A stretch of DNA of 64,000 nt from Rhodococcus sp. 105337 (GTDB lineage Bacteria; Actinomycetota; Actinomycetes; Mycobacteriales; Mycobacteriaceae). The stretch's first letter is position 1, and each line of letters opens with the position of its first letter. The DNA is taken from assembly GCF_012844225.1 (NCBI RefSeq), contig NZ_JABAGQ010000017.1, positions 1 to 64,000 of the forward strand, in the 5' to 3' direction. Positions 25,883-35,035 of the stretch are shown in pieces. The translations under genes were made by a program, and so were the position numbers. The notes beneath the pieces were generated by a model. That model did not search any database. It was not told the DNA's origin and was given only the letters and a program-made list of their open reading frames with translations.

Positions 25883-26611
25883 CTACCGGATCTCGAGTGT
25901 GTCCCCGACCGCGATCAGGCCGCACCGGGTGACGGTCGCGTAGACCCCGACGTACGCACCCGGTTTATCGTCCGTGAGTCCCGGTGCGACGGGCCGCGCC
26001 ATCACCGTGCGGAGCATGTCGCGCCGCGCGGGCACCTCCTGGTGTGCGAGCGTCACCATCACGCACCGTGAGGTGAGCTTGTTCGGTTCGACCGTCGCGG
26101 AGCCGATCCCGACCTGCTTCCCGACCCAGCCGTCTTCGAGGAATCCCGCATCCTCGTCCGCCGCCACGACGATCTGTGGCCGGAAACGACGCAGCGCGAT
26201 CTCCGATGCGTCCCCGGTGCCGAGCGCGTCGACCGCGGACGTGGACACCAGATGGAGTGGCGCTTCGTCGTAGGTGCGCGGGCGGGTCTCCAACCGGACG
26301 GGCCGTCCGGTCGTGTCCGACAACAGATCCTCCACAGCGGGGTCGTTGCCGTGCACCACAGTGCCGTCGGGCAGGGTGATCTCCAGGGCGGCAGGGTCGC
26401 GCGGATCGACTTCGTCGAGCAGTCGCGCACGGCACGACAGCAAAGAACCCCAGCGGCGGAACCGCTTTGCGCTTGCGACATCGCCGGTCTCCGGATCGAC
26501 GACCGCCCACACATGGTCTCCGCGCAGTCCGTCCGACTCGACGGTGGCTGTGTCCATGCGCTCTCCACCGAACGACTTCACCGGATAACGCCAGAGCTGA
26601 CCGATTCGCAC
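25883..26611 (-). CDS. MOSC domain-containing protein
   Basis: A 242-residue protein from GTG26611. The N-terminal beta-barrel begins MRIGQLWRYPVKSFGGERMDTATV, the hallmark of MOSC_N; the MOSC domain contains RRFRPQIVVAADEDAGFLEDGWVG and the conserved cysteine in TSRCVMVTLAHQ. MOSC proteins handle sulfur on molybdenum cofactor or act as Mo-dependent N-hydroxylate reductases in the mARC/YcbX group. The flavodoxin-like or ferredoxin domain of YcbX is absent. It is divergent from an LLM oxidoreductase. Confidence 0.83.
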   Translation of the reverse strand: MRIGQLWRYPVKSFGGERMDTATVESDGLRGDHVWAVVDPETGDVASAKRFRRWGSLLSCRARLLDEVDPRDPAALEITLPDGTVVHGNDPAVEDLLSDTTGRPVRLETRPRTYDEAPLHLVSTSAVDALGTGDASEIALRRFRPQIVVAADEDAGFLEDGWVGKQVGIGSATVEPNKLTSRCVMVTLAHQEVPARRDMLRTVMARPVAPGLTDDKPGAYVGVYATVTRCGLIAVGDTLEIR

Positions 26612-26697
26612 AACATGCCAGCATACGGCGCGGCCGTGTGACCGGGGAGGACAGCTCACCGGGTGACAGGGGCCACATGATGACTAGGGTGTCGCCC

Positions 26698-27669
26698 ATG
26701 ACGGACAACACGACACGGCGGTGGGGCCTCACCATTCCGCTCGACGGCATTCCCTTCTCCGAGCAACGACGGGTGATCGAGGAATTGCCGGATCTCGGTT
26801 ACACCGACGTCTGGTCGTCGGAGGCGGGGGCTGCGGACGCCTTCACGCCCCTCGCGCTGGCGAGCACCTGGGCCCCGTCCCTCCGCCTGGGCACCGCGAT
26901 CGTGCCGGTGTACACCCGCGGGCCGGCCACGCTCGCGATGTCTGCCGCGACTCTCGCGGCCGCGGCGCCCGGCAGGTTCGTGCTGGGGGTAGGTACGTCC
27001 TCCGACGTGATCGTCGGGAAGTGGAACGGGATCCCGTTCGAGGAACCGTTCAAGCGCGCCCGCGACACCCTGCGGTTCCTGCGGTCCGCCCTCGCCGGTG
27101 AGAAGGTGAGCCACGAGTACGACACCTTCTCGGTCCAGGGCTTCCGTGCGGGCCTCGTCCCGGACCCCGCGCCGCCGGTTCTGCTCGCTGCGTTGCGTCC
27201 GGGCATGCTCAGGCTGGCGGGTAGGGAAGCGGACGGTGCGATCGTGAACTGGTTGTCGGCCGACGACGTGCGCACCGTTGCCCCGTATGTCGACGAAGGC
27301 GGCGCCGGTAAGGAGATCGTGGCGCGGATCTTCGTGCTCCCCGGCATGGATGCAGAGACTTCCCGCGCGATCGGGCGCCGCATGATCGCCGCGTACATGA
27401 ACGTTCCGGTCTACCGCGCCTTTCACGAATTCCTCGGACGGTCCGACGATTTCGCGGGAATGTGGCGGCTGTGGGCCGAAGGTGACCGCAAGGGGGCACT
27501 CGAGGCGATCCCGGACCGGGTCGTGGACGATCTCGTGGTGCACGGTCCTCCGGAAGCATGCCGTGAGCACGTGGAGCGCTACATGGACAACGGCGTGACG
27601 ACGCCGGCGATCGCGCTTCTGCCCTCCGAGGATCCCGCGCCGATGATCCGCGCTCTCGCCCCGCGCTGA
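26698..27669 (+). CDS. LLM class flavin/F420-dependent oxidoreductase
   Basis: A 323-residue luciferase-like TIM-barrel enzyme from ATG26698; ATG26677 or 26680 upstream are alternatives. Visible family patterns are GLTIPLDGIPF at the N-terminus, LGYTDVWSSEAGAADAFTPLALAS, TAIVPVYTRGPATLAMSAATLA and GRFVLGVGTSSDVIVGKWNG. These match mycobacterial-type F420-dependent LLM proteins, which reduce or oxidise small molecules with F420. Substrate unknown. The next gene is an enoyl-CoA hydratase 55 nt downstream on the same strand. Confidence 0.82.
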   Translation: MTDNTTRRWGLTIPLDGIPFSEQRRVIEELPDLGYTDVWSSEAGAADAFTPLALASTWAPSLRLGTAIVPVYTRGPATLAMSAATLAAAAPGRFVLGVGTSSDVIVGKWNGIPFEEPFKRARDTLRFLRSALAGEKVSHEYDTFSVQGFRAGLVPDPAPPVLLAALRPGMLRLAGREADGAIVNWLSADDVRTVAPYVDEGGAGKEIVARIFVLPGMDAETSRAIGRRMIAAYMNVPVYRAFHEFLGRSDDFAGMWRLWAEGDRKGALEAIPDRVVDDLVVHGPPEACREHVERYMDNGVTTPAIALLPSEDPAPMIRALAPR

Positions 27670-27724
27670 GTTCTCACCGAGTGTCGCGGTGGTGCGGGCC
27701 GGGCCGGTCCGGCAGGCTGGGAGC

Positions 27725-28510
27725 ATGACCGACACCAGTACCGCGCCCGTGCTCGTCGCCGTCGACGAGGCCAGTGGAATCGGCGTGCTCACCCTGAACA
27801 ACGCCCGGCAGCGCAATACGTTGTCCGTGAATACGATGCGCGAGGTGATCGCGGGGCTGATCGCACTGTCCGCGGATACGAAGGTGATCGTGATCCGTGC
27901 GGAGGGGCCGGCGTTCTCCGCGGGCCACAATCTGCGGGACATGATCGGGCGCACCCTCGAAGAAGAGCGCGCCATCTTCGACACCTGCAACGAGATGATG
28001 AAGACCGTGCAGGCGATCCCTCAGCCGGTGATCGCGTCGGTGCAGGGGCCCGCGTTGGCGGCGGGCTGTCAACTGGTCGCCGCATGTGACCTCGCGGTGG
28101 CTGCGGACAGTGCGGAGTTCGGAACACCCGGCGTACGGATCGGGTTGTTCTGCTCGACACCGATGGTCGCGGTCAGCCGGGCCGTCGGGCGGAAACGCGC
28201 ACTGCAGATGCTGCTCACGGGCGACATGATCGATGCCCGGACGGCGGCGGACTGGGGCCTGGTCAACTTCGTCGTGGAGGCGGAGGCGCTGGACACCGAG
28301 ACGACGGCACTCGCGGTGAAGATCGCGGCCGCGTCGCCGGTGACGGTGCGGATCGGCAAGGAGGCGTTCTACCGGCAGATCGAACTCCCTCAGGACGCCG
28401 CGTACGAGGCGATGGCGGAGACGATGGCGACCAACGCCGTCCTCGACGACGCGCAGGAGGGTATGTCCGCGTTCGTCGACAAGCGTGCGCCGGTGTGGAC
28501 GGGACGCTGA
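27725..28510 (+). CDS. Enoyl-CoA hydratase (ECHDC3-like crotonase)
   Basis: A 261-residue crotonase family protein from ATG27725. Motifs are LNNARQRNTLSVNTM at the N-terminus, the oxyanion-hole block GPAFSAGHNLRDM and VQGPALAAGCQLVAACDLAVA, and FGTPGVRIGLFCSTPMVAVSR. The last pattern is that of ECHDC3/mitochondrial enoyl-CoA hydratase domain-containing 3. It likely acts in beta-oxidation together with the acyl-CoA synthetase and dehydrogenase genes that follow. The canonical two-Glu pair of strict hydratases is not evident, so exact reaction is open. Confidence 0.83.
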   Translation: MTDTSTAPVLVAVDEASGIGVLTLNNARQRNTLSVNTMREVIAGLIALSADTKVIVIRAEGPAFSAGHNLRDMIGRTLEEERAIFDTCNEMMKTVQAIPQPVIASVQGPALAAGCQLVAACDLAVAADSAEFGTPGVRIGLFCSTPMVAVSRAVGRKRALQMLLTGDMIDARTAADWGLVNFVVEAEALDTETTALAVKIAAASPVTVRIGKEAFYRQIELPQDAAYEAMAETMATNAVLDDAQEGMSAFVDKRAPVWTGR

Positions 28511-28572
28511 CCGCGGCGCTTATCGAGCGTTAGGTCTCGACCAATTGTTGGACGTCCTATAACGTTGCCCGC

Positions 28573-30090
28573 ATGAGTTCCGATCCCCGTGCGAACACCG
28601 TCGACGCTGTAGTGCACCGCTCCGCTGCCAGGTTCCCCGACCGTGTCGCGCTGCGGTTCGCCGATCGCAGCCTCACCTACCGGGAACTCGACGCCGCCGT
28701 GTCCCGGACCGCCGCGCGTCTGCTGTCCCTCGGCCTCACCGCCGGCGATCGCGTGGCCGGGTACGGCACCAATTCCGACGCGTATGTGCTGGGTTACCTC
28801 GGGGCGGCGCGCGCTGGTCTCGTGCACGTGCCGATCAACTACGCGCTGCGCGGCGAAGAGTTGTCCTATCTCCTCGCGCAGTCCGGGGCCAAGGCTGTGC
28901 TCGTCGATCCGGCGCTGCGCGGCGAACTCGACCGCGTTCTGCCCGACGTTCCCGCCGAGCACGTGCTCGCACTGCGCGACGAGGACGCGTCGCTGCTGAG
29001 CGAGGCGACGGACGGTCCCCTGCCGGCACTCGACGCCGCGCCGTCCGCCGACGATCTCGTGCAACTGCTGTACACCTCGGGAACCACGTCGAAGCCCAAG
29101 GGCGCCATGATGACTCACGGCGCACTGGTACACGAGTACACGTCGTCGATCGTCGCCCTCGACTTGCGCGCCGACGACAACCCGCTGATCTGCATGCCGC
29201 TGTACCACTCGGCGGCCATGCACGTGTTCCTGCTGCCGTACCTCGCGGTCGGCGCGACGATCACCCTGCTGCCGGCCCCGGACATCCCGGAGATCCTGCG
29301 CCTGGTCGAATCCGAGCGGATCGGATCGCTGTTCCTCGCCCCCACCGTGTGGGTCCCCTTGGCCAACCATCCCGATCTGGACACGCGCGATCTCTCGTCG
29401 CTGCGCAAAGCGCAGTACGGCGCGTCGATCATGCCGGTCACGGTGCTCAACCGGTTGCGCGAGCGCTACCCCGACCTGGGCTTCTACAACTGCTTCGGCC
29501 AGTCCGAGATCGGCCCCCTGGCCTGCGTGCTCGGGCCCGACGAGCACGCCGACCGCCCCTCGTCGTGCGGGCGCGCGGTGCTGTTCGTCGAGACCCGCGT
29601 CGTCGACGCCGAAGGGAACGACGTTCCCGACGGCGAACCGGGTGAAGTGCTCTACCGGTCGCCGCAGTTGTGCCTCGGCTACTGGGAGAACCCGGATGCG
29701 ACCGCGGAAGCCTTCCGCGACGGCTGGTTCCACTCCGGTGACCTCGTCACGCGCGATCCGGAGGGGTACATCACCGTCGTGGACCGGATCAAGGACGTGA
29801 TCAACACCGGCGGCATCCTCGTCGCCTCCCGTGAGGTGGAGGACGCCCTCTACACGCACGGGTCCGTTGCGGAGGTCGCCGTCATCGGGACCCCCGACGA
29901 GAAGTGGATCGAGGCGGTCACCGCGGTGGTCGTGCTCAAGGACGGTCACACGGTCACCGAGCGCGAACTCGTCGACCACGTGCGGAACCGGCTCGCGGCA
30001 TTCAAGGTGCCCAAGATCGTCCGTTTCGTCGATACTCTCCCGCGCAACCAGAGCGGCAAGCTGCTCAAGCGGGAACTGCGCGCGGTCTGA
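28573..30090 (+). CDS. fadD: Acyl-CoA synthetase (AMP-forming, FadD type)
   Basis: A 505-residue ANL-superfamily ligase activating a carboxylic acid to its acyl-CoA via acyl-AMP. The P-loop is LLYTSGTTSKPKGAMMTH (~residue 160), later YNCFGQSEIGP (A5 motif), GWFHSGDLVTRDPEGY (A7), DRIKDVINTGG (A8) and the C-terminal catalytic lysine in PRNQSGKLLKREL (A10). The upstream 62 nt contains CCAA-TTG-TTGG and a TATAAC box near the start (28558-28563). With the acyl-CoA dehydrogenase 76 nt downstream it makes a small acid-degradation unit. Confidence 0.9.
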   Translation: MSSDPRANTVDAVVHRSAARFPDRVALRFADRSLTYRELDAAVSRTAARLLSLGLTAGDRVAGYGTNSDAYVLGYLGAARAGLVHVPINYALRGEELSYLLAQSGAKAVLVDPALRGELDRVLPDVPAEHVLALRDEDASLLSEATDGPLPALDAAPSADDLVQLLYTSGTTSKPKGAMMTHGALVHEYTSSIVALDLRADDNPLICMPLYHSAAMHVFLLPYLAVGATITLLPAPDIPEILRLVESERIGSLFLAPTVWVPLANHPDLDTRDLSSLRKAQYGASIMPVTVLNRLRERYPDLGFYNCFGQSEIGPLACVLGPDEHADRPSSCGRAVLFVETRVVDAEGNDVPDGEPGEVLYRSPQLCLGYWENPDATAEAFRDGWFHSGDLVTRDPEGYITVVDRIKDVINTGGILVASREVEDALYTHGSVAEVAVIGTPDEKWIEAVTAVVVLKDGHTVTERELVDHVRNRLAAFKVPKIVRFVDTLPRNQSGKLLKRELRAV

Positions 30091-30166
30091 CCGGAGGCCG
30101 CGTCGGGCACGCCGGGCGACACTGTGACATCCAGCCGTTCCGGCGGGTCATCAACGAAGGGGACAC

Positions 30167-31315
30167 ATGAGGAACAAGCACGTGCCGTCGTGGCACGACG
30201 ACGAGGTGCGGGCACTGTCGGAACTGGCGGGCGATTTCTTCGAACGCGAGGTCATGGCGCACGCGGAGAAGTGGGACGAGCAGCGTTGCATCGACCGCCA
30301 CGTATGGCTCGAGGCAGGCAAGCTGGGGCTGCTGCTGTGCTCGGTTCCGGAAGAGTACGGCGGTGGCGGCGGCACGTTCGCGCACGACCTCGCCGTGTTC
30401 GAAGCGCAGGGATACTCCGGCGACCTCGCGCTCGGCATCTCCGTGCACAGCGGCATCGTTGCGCACTACATCCTGGAGTACGGCACGGAGGAGCAGAAGC
30501 GAACCTGGTTGCCCGGGATGGCAACCGGCGAGATCCTCGGTGCGATCGGCATGACCGAGCCGGGAGCCGGTTCGGATCTCAAGGCGATCAAGACCAGCGC
30601 GATCCGCGACGGCGACGAGTACATCGTCAACGGGTCGAAGACGTTCATCACCAACGGGTCGTCGGCCGACGTCATCGTCCTCGCCGTCAAGACCGACCCG
30701 AAGGCCGGTGCCAAGGGCGTCTCGCTGCTCATCGTCGATCTGCGCGACTGTGAGGGCTTCGCGGTCGGGCGCGTGCTCGACAAGGTGGGGCAGCATGCCG
30801 CCGACACGTCGGAACTGTCGTTCACGGACGTGCGGGTGCCGGTGTCGAACCTGCTCGGCGAAGAAGGACAGGGCTTCGCGCAGCTCATGGCGCAACTCGT
30901 GCAGGAACGTCTGATCATCGGCGCGCAGGCGGCCGGCGCCATGCAGCGCGCGGTCGACGAGACCGTTCGGTACACCAAGGCGCGACAAGCGTTCGGGCAC
31001 AGCCTCTTCGAATTCCAGAACACGGCGTTCGAGCTTGCCGAGTGTCAGACCATCGCCCGCACCAGCCGCATCTTCCTCGACCACTGCATCGAGCAGCACC
31101 TGCGCGGCCGCCTCGACCCCGCCGATGCGGCGATGGTCAAGTACTGGCTCACCGACAAGCAGTGCGAGGTCGTCGACCGGTGTGTCCAGCTGCACGGCGG
31201 CTACGGCTACATGCGGGAGTACCTCATCGCCCGGATGTACGAAGACGCCCGGGTACAGCGCATCTACGCAGGTGCGAACGAAGTCATGAAGGTGCTCATC
31301 GCACGGTCGCTGTAG
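30167..31315 (+). CDS. Acyl-CoA dehydrogenase
   Basis: A 382-residue FAD enzyme from ATG30167. Conserved blocks are GAIGMTEPGAGSDLKAIKTSA, YIVNGSKTFITNGSSAD, and the C-terminal QLHGGYGYMREYLIARMYEDARVQRIYAGANEVMK, which carries the Glu-containing YAG(A/T)xE active-site segment of short/medium/long-chain dehydrogenases. It oxidises acyl-CoA to trans-2-enoyl-CoA, passing electrons to ETF. It follows the FadD-type ligase and precedes a thioesterase in the opposite direction, with a hairpin between. Chain-length specificity is unknown; the pattern resembles long-chain actinobacterial FadE. Confidence 0.93.
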   Translation: MRNKHVPSWHDDEVRALSELAGDFFEREVMAHAEKWDEQRCIDRHVWLEAGKLGLLLCSVPEEYGGGGGTFAHDLAVFEAQGYSGDLALGISVHSGIVAHYILEYGTEEQKRTWLPGMATGEILGAIGMTEPGAGSDLKAIKTSAIRDGDEYIVNGSKTFITNGSSADVIVLAVKTDPKAGAKGVSLLIVDLRDCEGFAVGRVLDKVGQHAADTSELSFTDVRVPVSNLLGEEGQGFAQLMAQLVQERLIIGAQAAGAMQRAVDETVRYTKARQAFGHSLFEFQNTAFELAECQTIARTSRIFLDHCIEQHLRGRLDPADAAMVKYWLTDKQCEVVDRCVQLHGGYGYMREYLIARMYEDARVQRIYAGANEVMKVLIARSL

Positions 31316-31348
31316 CAGCGGGCTGCGTGGTTGTCTCGATGGGCGAGT

Positions 31349-31379
31349 TACCTCACCACGGCCTTCTCGTGGTGAGGTA
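31349..31379. terminator. 12-bp-arm hairpin between convergent genes
   Basis: TACCTCACCACG and CGTGGTGAGGTA (31349-31360 and 31368-31379) pair perfectly around a 7-nt loop. It lies 33 nt after the acyl-CoA dehydrogenase stop and includes the last codons of the thioesterase on the minus strand, so it probably stops transcription from both sides. Confidence 0.65.
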
Positions 31380-31862
31380 CGCAGCCATTTCCTGACTCTG
31401 GCGACGGTGCGCCCGGCGATGTTCGGCGCGCGCCTCACCGGAGGCGTTGAGCTTTCGCTCCTCGTCGGATTCCGGGATCACCGGCGGCACCGCGGTGGGT
31501 CGCCCGTCGTCGTCGATCGCCACGAACGTCAAAAAGGCAGTCGCCGCGATGCGGCGGTCTCCGCTGCGCAGATTCTCGGCGGTCACCTTCACGAACACTT
31601 CCATCGAGCTGTGACCGGTCCAGGTGACGAACGACTCGAGGCACACCGAGTCGGTCTGGTGCACAGGTGCGAGGAACGCCACAGAGTCGGTCGAGGCCGT
31701 AACCACGGATGCGCGGCTGTGGCGGGTCGCCGAAATCGACGCGGTCATGTCGATATCACTCATCAACTTCCCGCCGAAGAGGGTGTTGTGATCGTTGACG
31801 TCGTTGGGAAAGACCCTATTGGTCTTGACAACTCGTGATTCGCTGCAGGTTTTTGCTTCCAC
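31353..31862 (-). CDS. Acyl-CoA thioesterase (hot-dog fold, YciA/BACH-type)
   Basis: A 169-residue thioesterase from GTG31862, with AAAGGA upstream. The catalytic segment NDHNTLFGGKLMSDIDMTASISA fits the N-x-x-G-x-x-x-GG-x-L-(x)n-D pattern of hexameric hot-dog thioesterases, followed by VTASTDSVAFLAPVHQTDSV and SSMEVFVKVTAE. It hydrolyses acyl-CoA to free acid and CoA. The C-terminal tail (SGEARAEHRRAHRRQSQE) is charged and helical. It sits downstream of the MarR gene on the same strand, separated by 81 nt. Confidence 0.85.
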   Translation of the reverse strand: MEAKTCSESRVVKTNRVFPNDVNDHNTLFGGKLMSDIDMTASISATRHSRASVVTASTDSVAFLAPVHQTDSVCLESFVTWTGHSSMEVFVKVTAENLRSGDRRIAATAFLTFVAIDDDGRPTAVPPVIPESDEERKLNASGEARAEHRRAHRRQSQEMAAYLTTRRPW

Positions 31863-31943
31863 CGGGATCCTTTCGAGCGCGGGACCTGCAGGATCTCTGC
31901 CGATCGCACCTATCCAGCGTACGACTGTCGCCGGTGTGCGCGC

Positions 31944-32417
31944 CTACGGCCGCCGCTCGGATGTGAGGTGGACGTGGTGGTCGATGATCTTCGTCAGCAT
32001 GGCGACGAGTTGCTCGCGTTCGTCGGCGTCGAGCGGCGCGAAAGCTTCGTCCTGCACGGCGGTGAGCACGCGTTCGAGTTCTGCCAGGCGGTCGCGGCCT
32101 TTCCGCGTGAGACTGACGATGTTGCGCCGGCGATCCTTGGGGTCGGAGGCGCGCCGGACGTACATGCGGTCGGCCAGTGCGTCGATGCATGCAACGACGT
32201 CGCTCCGGTCGAGACCGCATCGGCGTCCGAGTTCGACCTGGCTGGACGGGCCGAATTCGTCGAGGGCGGAGAGCATCCGGTAGTGATGGCCGCGTGCGCC
32301 GGCCGCATCGAGACGGTCGAACACCACGCGGTGCACCCGCATGGCGGACTGCGTCAGCAGAAAGCTCGGGAGATGGTCGAGCCGGGTCGGCACGGGATAG
32401 TTGTCGGGGTCGGACAT
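31944..32417 (-). CDS. MarR family transcriptional regulator
   Basis: A 157-residue winged-helix regulator from ATG32417 behind GGAGG. The recognition region is MLSALDEFGPSSQVELGRRCGLDRSDVVACIDALAD and the wing DPKDRRRNIVSLTRKG, both classic. MarR proteins are dimeric repressors sensing phenolics or oxidants. It has the thioesterase downstream; the upstream 91 nt before the alkA-like stop may hold its site. No target can be named. Confidence 0.88.
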   Translation of the reverse strand: MSDPDNYPVPTRLDHLPSFLLTQSAMRVHRVVFDRLDAAGARGHHYRMLSALDEFGPSSQVELGRRCGLDRSDVVACIDALADRMYVRRASDPKDRRRNIVSLTRKGRDRLAELERVLTAVQDEAFAPLDADEREQLVAMLTKIIDHHVHLTSERRP

Positions 32418-32508
32418 TCGTACACCTCCCTGAGGTCGGCAATCTGGCGGCGGGAATCGTGCCGATCGGTGACGGCTGTGGTCGTGGCGGCTGTGACAGC
32501 GCTGACGA

Positions 32509-33444
32509 TCAGTGACGGCGGTGATCGGTGACCGCGGTACGCGGGCCTCGCCGCGGGACGCTCGAATATCCTCCGGATTCGACGAGCAGCCGCACGGCTC
32601 GATACCGATGCGGCCGAAGGGGTTCGAGGTACTCGACCATGCCGGCGTCGTCGAGCGGCGAACCGAGCAGTGCCCAGCCGACGACCGTGGCGAGGTGATA
32701 GTCGCCGACAGACAGGGCGTCGGCGTCGCCGAAGGCCCGCTGCGCGACTTCGGCGGCCGTCCAGACCCCGATGCCGGGCACCGAACGCAGCGCGCGACGC
32801 GCTCGCGCTGGATCGTCGTCGACGAGACGCTCGAGCGAGTCGGCCAGCTGGGCGCACCGCACGATCGTCTTGGCCCTTGCGGGGTCGACGTTCGCGCGAT
32901 GGAACTCCCACGAGGGGATCCGCCGCCACGACTCCGCGCTCGGCGGCACCCGCATGCCCTGCGGTGCGGGACCGGGTGCGGGCTCCCCGAAGCGGGTGAC
33001 CAGGTGACGCCAGGAGGCGAACGCCGCGATGCCGTGCACCCGCTGCTCGAGGACGGCGGGGACGAGTGCTTCGAGTACGCGGCCCGTGCGGGTGATACGC
33101 AGACCGGGCATGCGGCGGTGCGCCTCGGCGAGCGCGGGGTGAGCGGGAGCGAATCCGGACGGGTCGTCGTGGGCGCCGAGGAGAGCGGGAAGCCGATCGA
33201 GCAGTTCCCCGGAGCCGGGGCCCCACACGAGGCAGCGGACGGAATCGGTCCCGGCCTGCGTGATCCGGTAGGTCACAGGACCCGTCTCCATGCGCGACAC
33301 ACGCCAGAGGGCACTTCCGTCACGGCGGTGGCAGGGGTCGCGGGGTCCGTGCTGCAGCGGGCGTAGGGTTTGTGCGACGTCGACGGGCCCGGGCACCCTC
33401 ACGAGAGTGTCGACAGGTGCGGCATCGTTGACGGACGCGGTCAC
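32509..33444 (-). CDS. AlkA-like DNA-3-methyladenine glycosylase (second copy)
   Basis: A 311-residue protein starting at GTG33444 (possibly leaderless). The C-terminal half is a HhH-GPD domain with EALVPAVLEQRVHGIAAF, RALRSVPGIGVWTAAEVAQRAFG and catalytic Asp248 in SVGDYHLATV. The N-terminal half resembles a TBP-like AlkA domain. It differs strongly from the operon-encoded AlkA at 15001 and so probably removes a different set of alkylated or oxidised bases. It is divergent from RNase HI with 87 nt between. Confidence 0.82.
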   Translation of the reverse strand: MTASVNDAAPVDTLVRVPGPVDVAQTLRPLQHGPRDPCHRRDGSALWRVSRMETGPVTYRITQAGTDSVRCLVWGPGSGELLDRLPALLGAHDDPSGFAPAHPALAEAHRRMPGLRITRTGRVLEALVPAVLEQRVHGIAAFASWRHLVTRFGEPAPGPAPQGMRVPPSAESWRRIPSWEFHRANVDPARAKTIVRCAQLADSLERLVDDDPARARRALRSVPGIGVWTAAEVAQRAFGDADALSVGDYHLATVVGWALLGSPLDDAGMVEYLEPLRPHRYRAVRLLVESGGYSSVPRRGPRTAVTDHRRH

Positions 33445-33531
33445 CGACCTACCGTACCTCTGTAGCGGTCGGACTTCTGTGACGGCCGCGACGGTTTCCC
33501 GGTGTCGGACGGAAAGGCTATGGTCGGCGAC

Positions 33532-34056
33532 ATGATCATCGTGAGCACCGACGGATCCTGCCTGCGTAATCCAGGTGGCGCCATCGGATGGGCGTGGGTC
33601 AATCACGAAGGACCGAGTGCATCGGGGGGTGAACGCTCCGGTACCAACCAGATCGCCGAACTCCGTGCGGTGCTCGAGGCACTGCGTGCGCATCCCGGTA
33701 CCGAACCCATGATCATCGAATCCGACTCGCAGTACGCCATCAAATGTGCGTCCGAGTGGCTGCCCGGATGGAAACGCAAGGGCTGGAAGACGTCCACGGG
33801 ATCGCCGGTGAAGAACATCGAACTCGTGCGTGCCATCGACCGCGAACTCGTCGAACGCGCCGGACCGGTGCGGTTCCGCTGGGTACGCGGTCATGTCGGC
33901 AACCACTTCAACGAAGTCGCCGACACGCTCGCCGGCGAGGCGGCCCGGGAAGTCGCGGCCCGGCCCGGGCCCATCGAGGTACCCGATCCGCTGCCGCGCG
34001 CGGTGGCGCGGGCAGAGACGGCCAGAGCCGGAGACGTCGAACTCACGCTCTTCTGA
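33532..34056 (+). CDS. rnhA: Ribonuclease HI
   Basis: A 174-residue protein from ATG33532; ATG33520 or GTG33502 upstream are possible and none has a convincing ribosome site. It degrades RNA in RNA:DNA hybrids. The acidic catalytic set is visible: Asp in STDGSC, Glu in NQIAELRAVL, Asp in ESDSQYAIKC and Asp in FNEVADTLA; the metal-loop His is in RGHVGNHFNE. A ~25-residue tail after the catalytic domain (GPIEVPDPLPRAV) is outside the core. It is followed 53 nt later by an amidohydrolase. Confidence 0.93.
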   Translation: MIIVSTDGSCLRNPGGAIGWAWVNHEGPSASGGERSGTNQIAELRAVLEALRAHPGTEPMIIESDSQYAIKCASEWLPGWKRKGWKTSTGSPVKNIELVRAIDRELVERAGPVRFRWVRGHVGNHFNEVADTLAGEAAREVAARPGPIEVPDPLPRAVARAETARAGDVELTLF

Positions 34057-34108
34057 CGAGGTGTGCGGCCCGGCACGTCGCTCGAGGCCGCTCGGGTACG
34101 GTCGCGGC

Positions 34109-35035
34109 ATGAGCGAGGTTGATCAGATCGCGCGGTTCCGGCGGGAACACGGCCTCGACGAACTCGTCGACGTGCACACCCACTTCATGCCCACCAGCGT
34201 CATGGACAAGGTGTGGGCATATTTCGACTCGGCCGGGCCGTTGGTGGGCCGGCATTGGCCGATTTCGTACCGGACCAGCGAAGAAGAGCGGGTCGAGCGA
34301 CTGCGGGCGTTCGGGGTGCGGTGCTTCACCTCGATGGTGTACCCGCACAAGCCCGACATGGCGGCGTGGCTCAACTCGTGGGCAGCCGATTTCGCCGCCC
34401 GCACTCCCGGCTGCCTCCATACCTCGACCTTCTATCCCGAACCCGGGGCGGGCGCGTATGTCACCTCCGCGCTCGACGCGGGGACGAAGGTGTTCAAGTC
34501 GCACCTGCAGGTCGGCGACTACACACCCCTCGATCCGCTGCTGACCGAGGTGTGGGGCCTGCTCGAGGACGCCGAGGTGCCGATCGTGGTGCACTGCGGG
34601 TCGGGACCGGCGCCCGGCACCCATACGGGACCGGGGCCGATGGCTGAATTGTTGTGGCGGCACCCGAAACTCACGGTGATCGTGGCGCACATGGGGCTAC
34701 CCGAATACGTCGACTTCCTCGATCTCGCGGAGAGGTACGAGCGGGTCCACCTGGACACCACGATGGCGTTCACCGACTTCGTCGAGGAGGACACGCCGTT
34801 TCCTCGGGAGGCTCTGCCGAGGCTCGACGTCCTGCGGTCGAAAATCCTTCTCGGAAGCGACTTCCCCAATATTCCCTACACGTATCTCCATCAACTGGAG
34901 GCACTCGCACGTGTCGCACCGGATTCGGACTGGCTTCGGGCGGTGTGCCACGACAACGCGGCCGCGCTGTTCGGAATCGAACAACGCGGCCGCTCGCCGG
35001 GGCAGGGTGACCGTGGCCGGCCGTCCCGTTCCTAG
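34109..35035 (+). CDS. Amidohydrolase family 2 (decarboxylase-like) protein
   Basis: A 308-residue metal-dependent hydrolase of the amidohydrolase-2 type from ATG34109. The metal-binding motif is VDVHTHFMP; later are VPIVVHCG (His), LTVIVAHMG (His) and [12 protein letters not shown] (Asp). Relatives decarboxylate aromatic or amino-muconate-like acids, or act as hydrolases. The neighbour is an acyl-CoA synthetase converging on it, and their stop codons share one CTAG. Substrate is unknown. Confidence 0.82.
   Translation: MSEVDQIARFRREHGLDELVDVHTHFMPTSVMDKVWAYFDSAGPLVGRHWPISYRTSEEERVERLRAFGVRCFTSMVYPHKPDMAAWLNSWAADFAARTPGCLHTSTFYPEPGAGAYVTSALDAGTKVFKSHLQVGDYTPLDPLLTEVWGLLEDAEVPIVVHCGSGPAPGTHTGPGPMAELLWRHPKLTVIVAHMGLPEYVDFLDLAERYERVHLDTTMAFTDFVEEDTPFPREALPRLDVLRSKILLGSDFPNIPYTYLHQLEALARVAPDSDWLRAVCHDNAAALFGIEQRGRSPGQGDRGRPSRS

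Noticed and set aside
28537-28563. Operator at CCAA-TTG-TTGG before the acyl-CoA synthetase
   Set aside because: Short arms and unequal flanking half-sites; not strong enough to list separately, although a TATAAC box is close.
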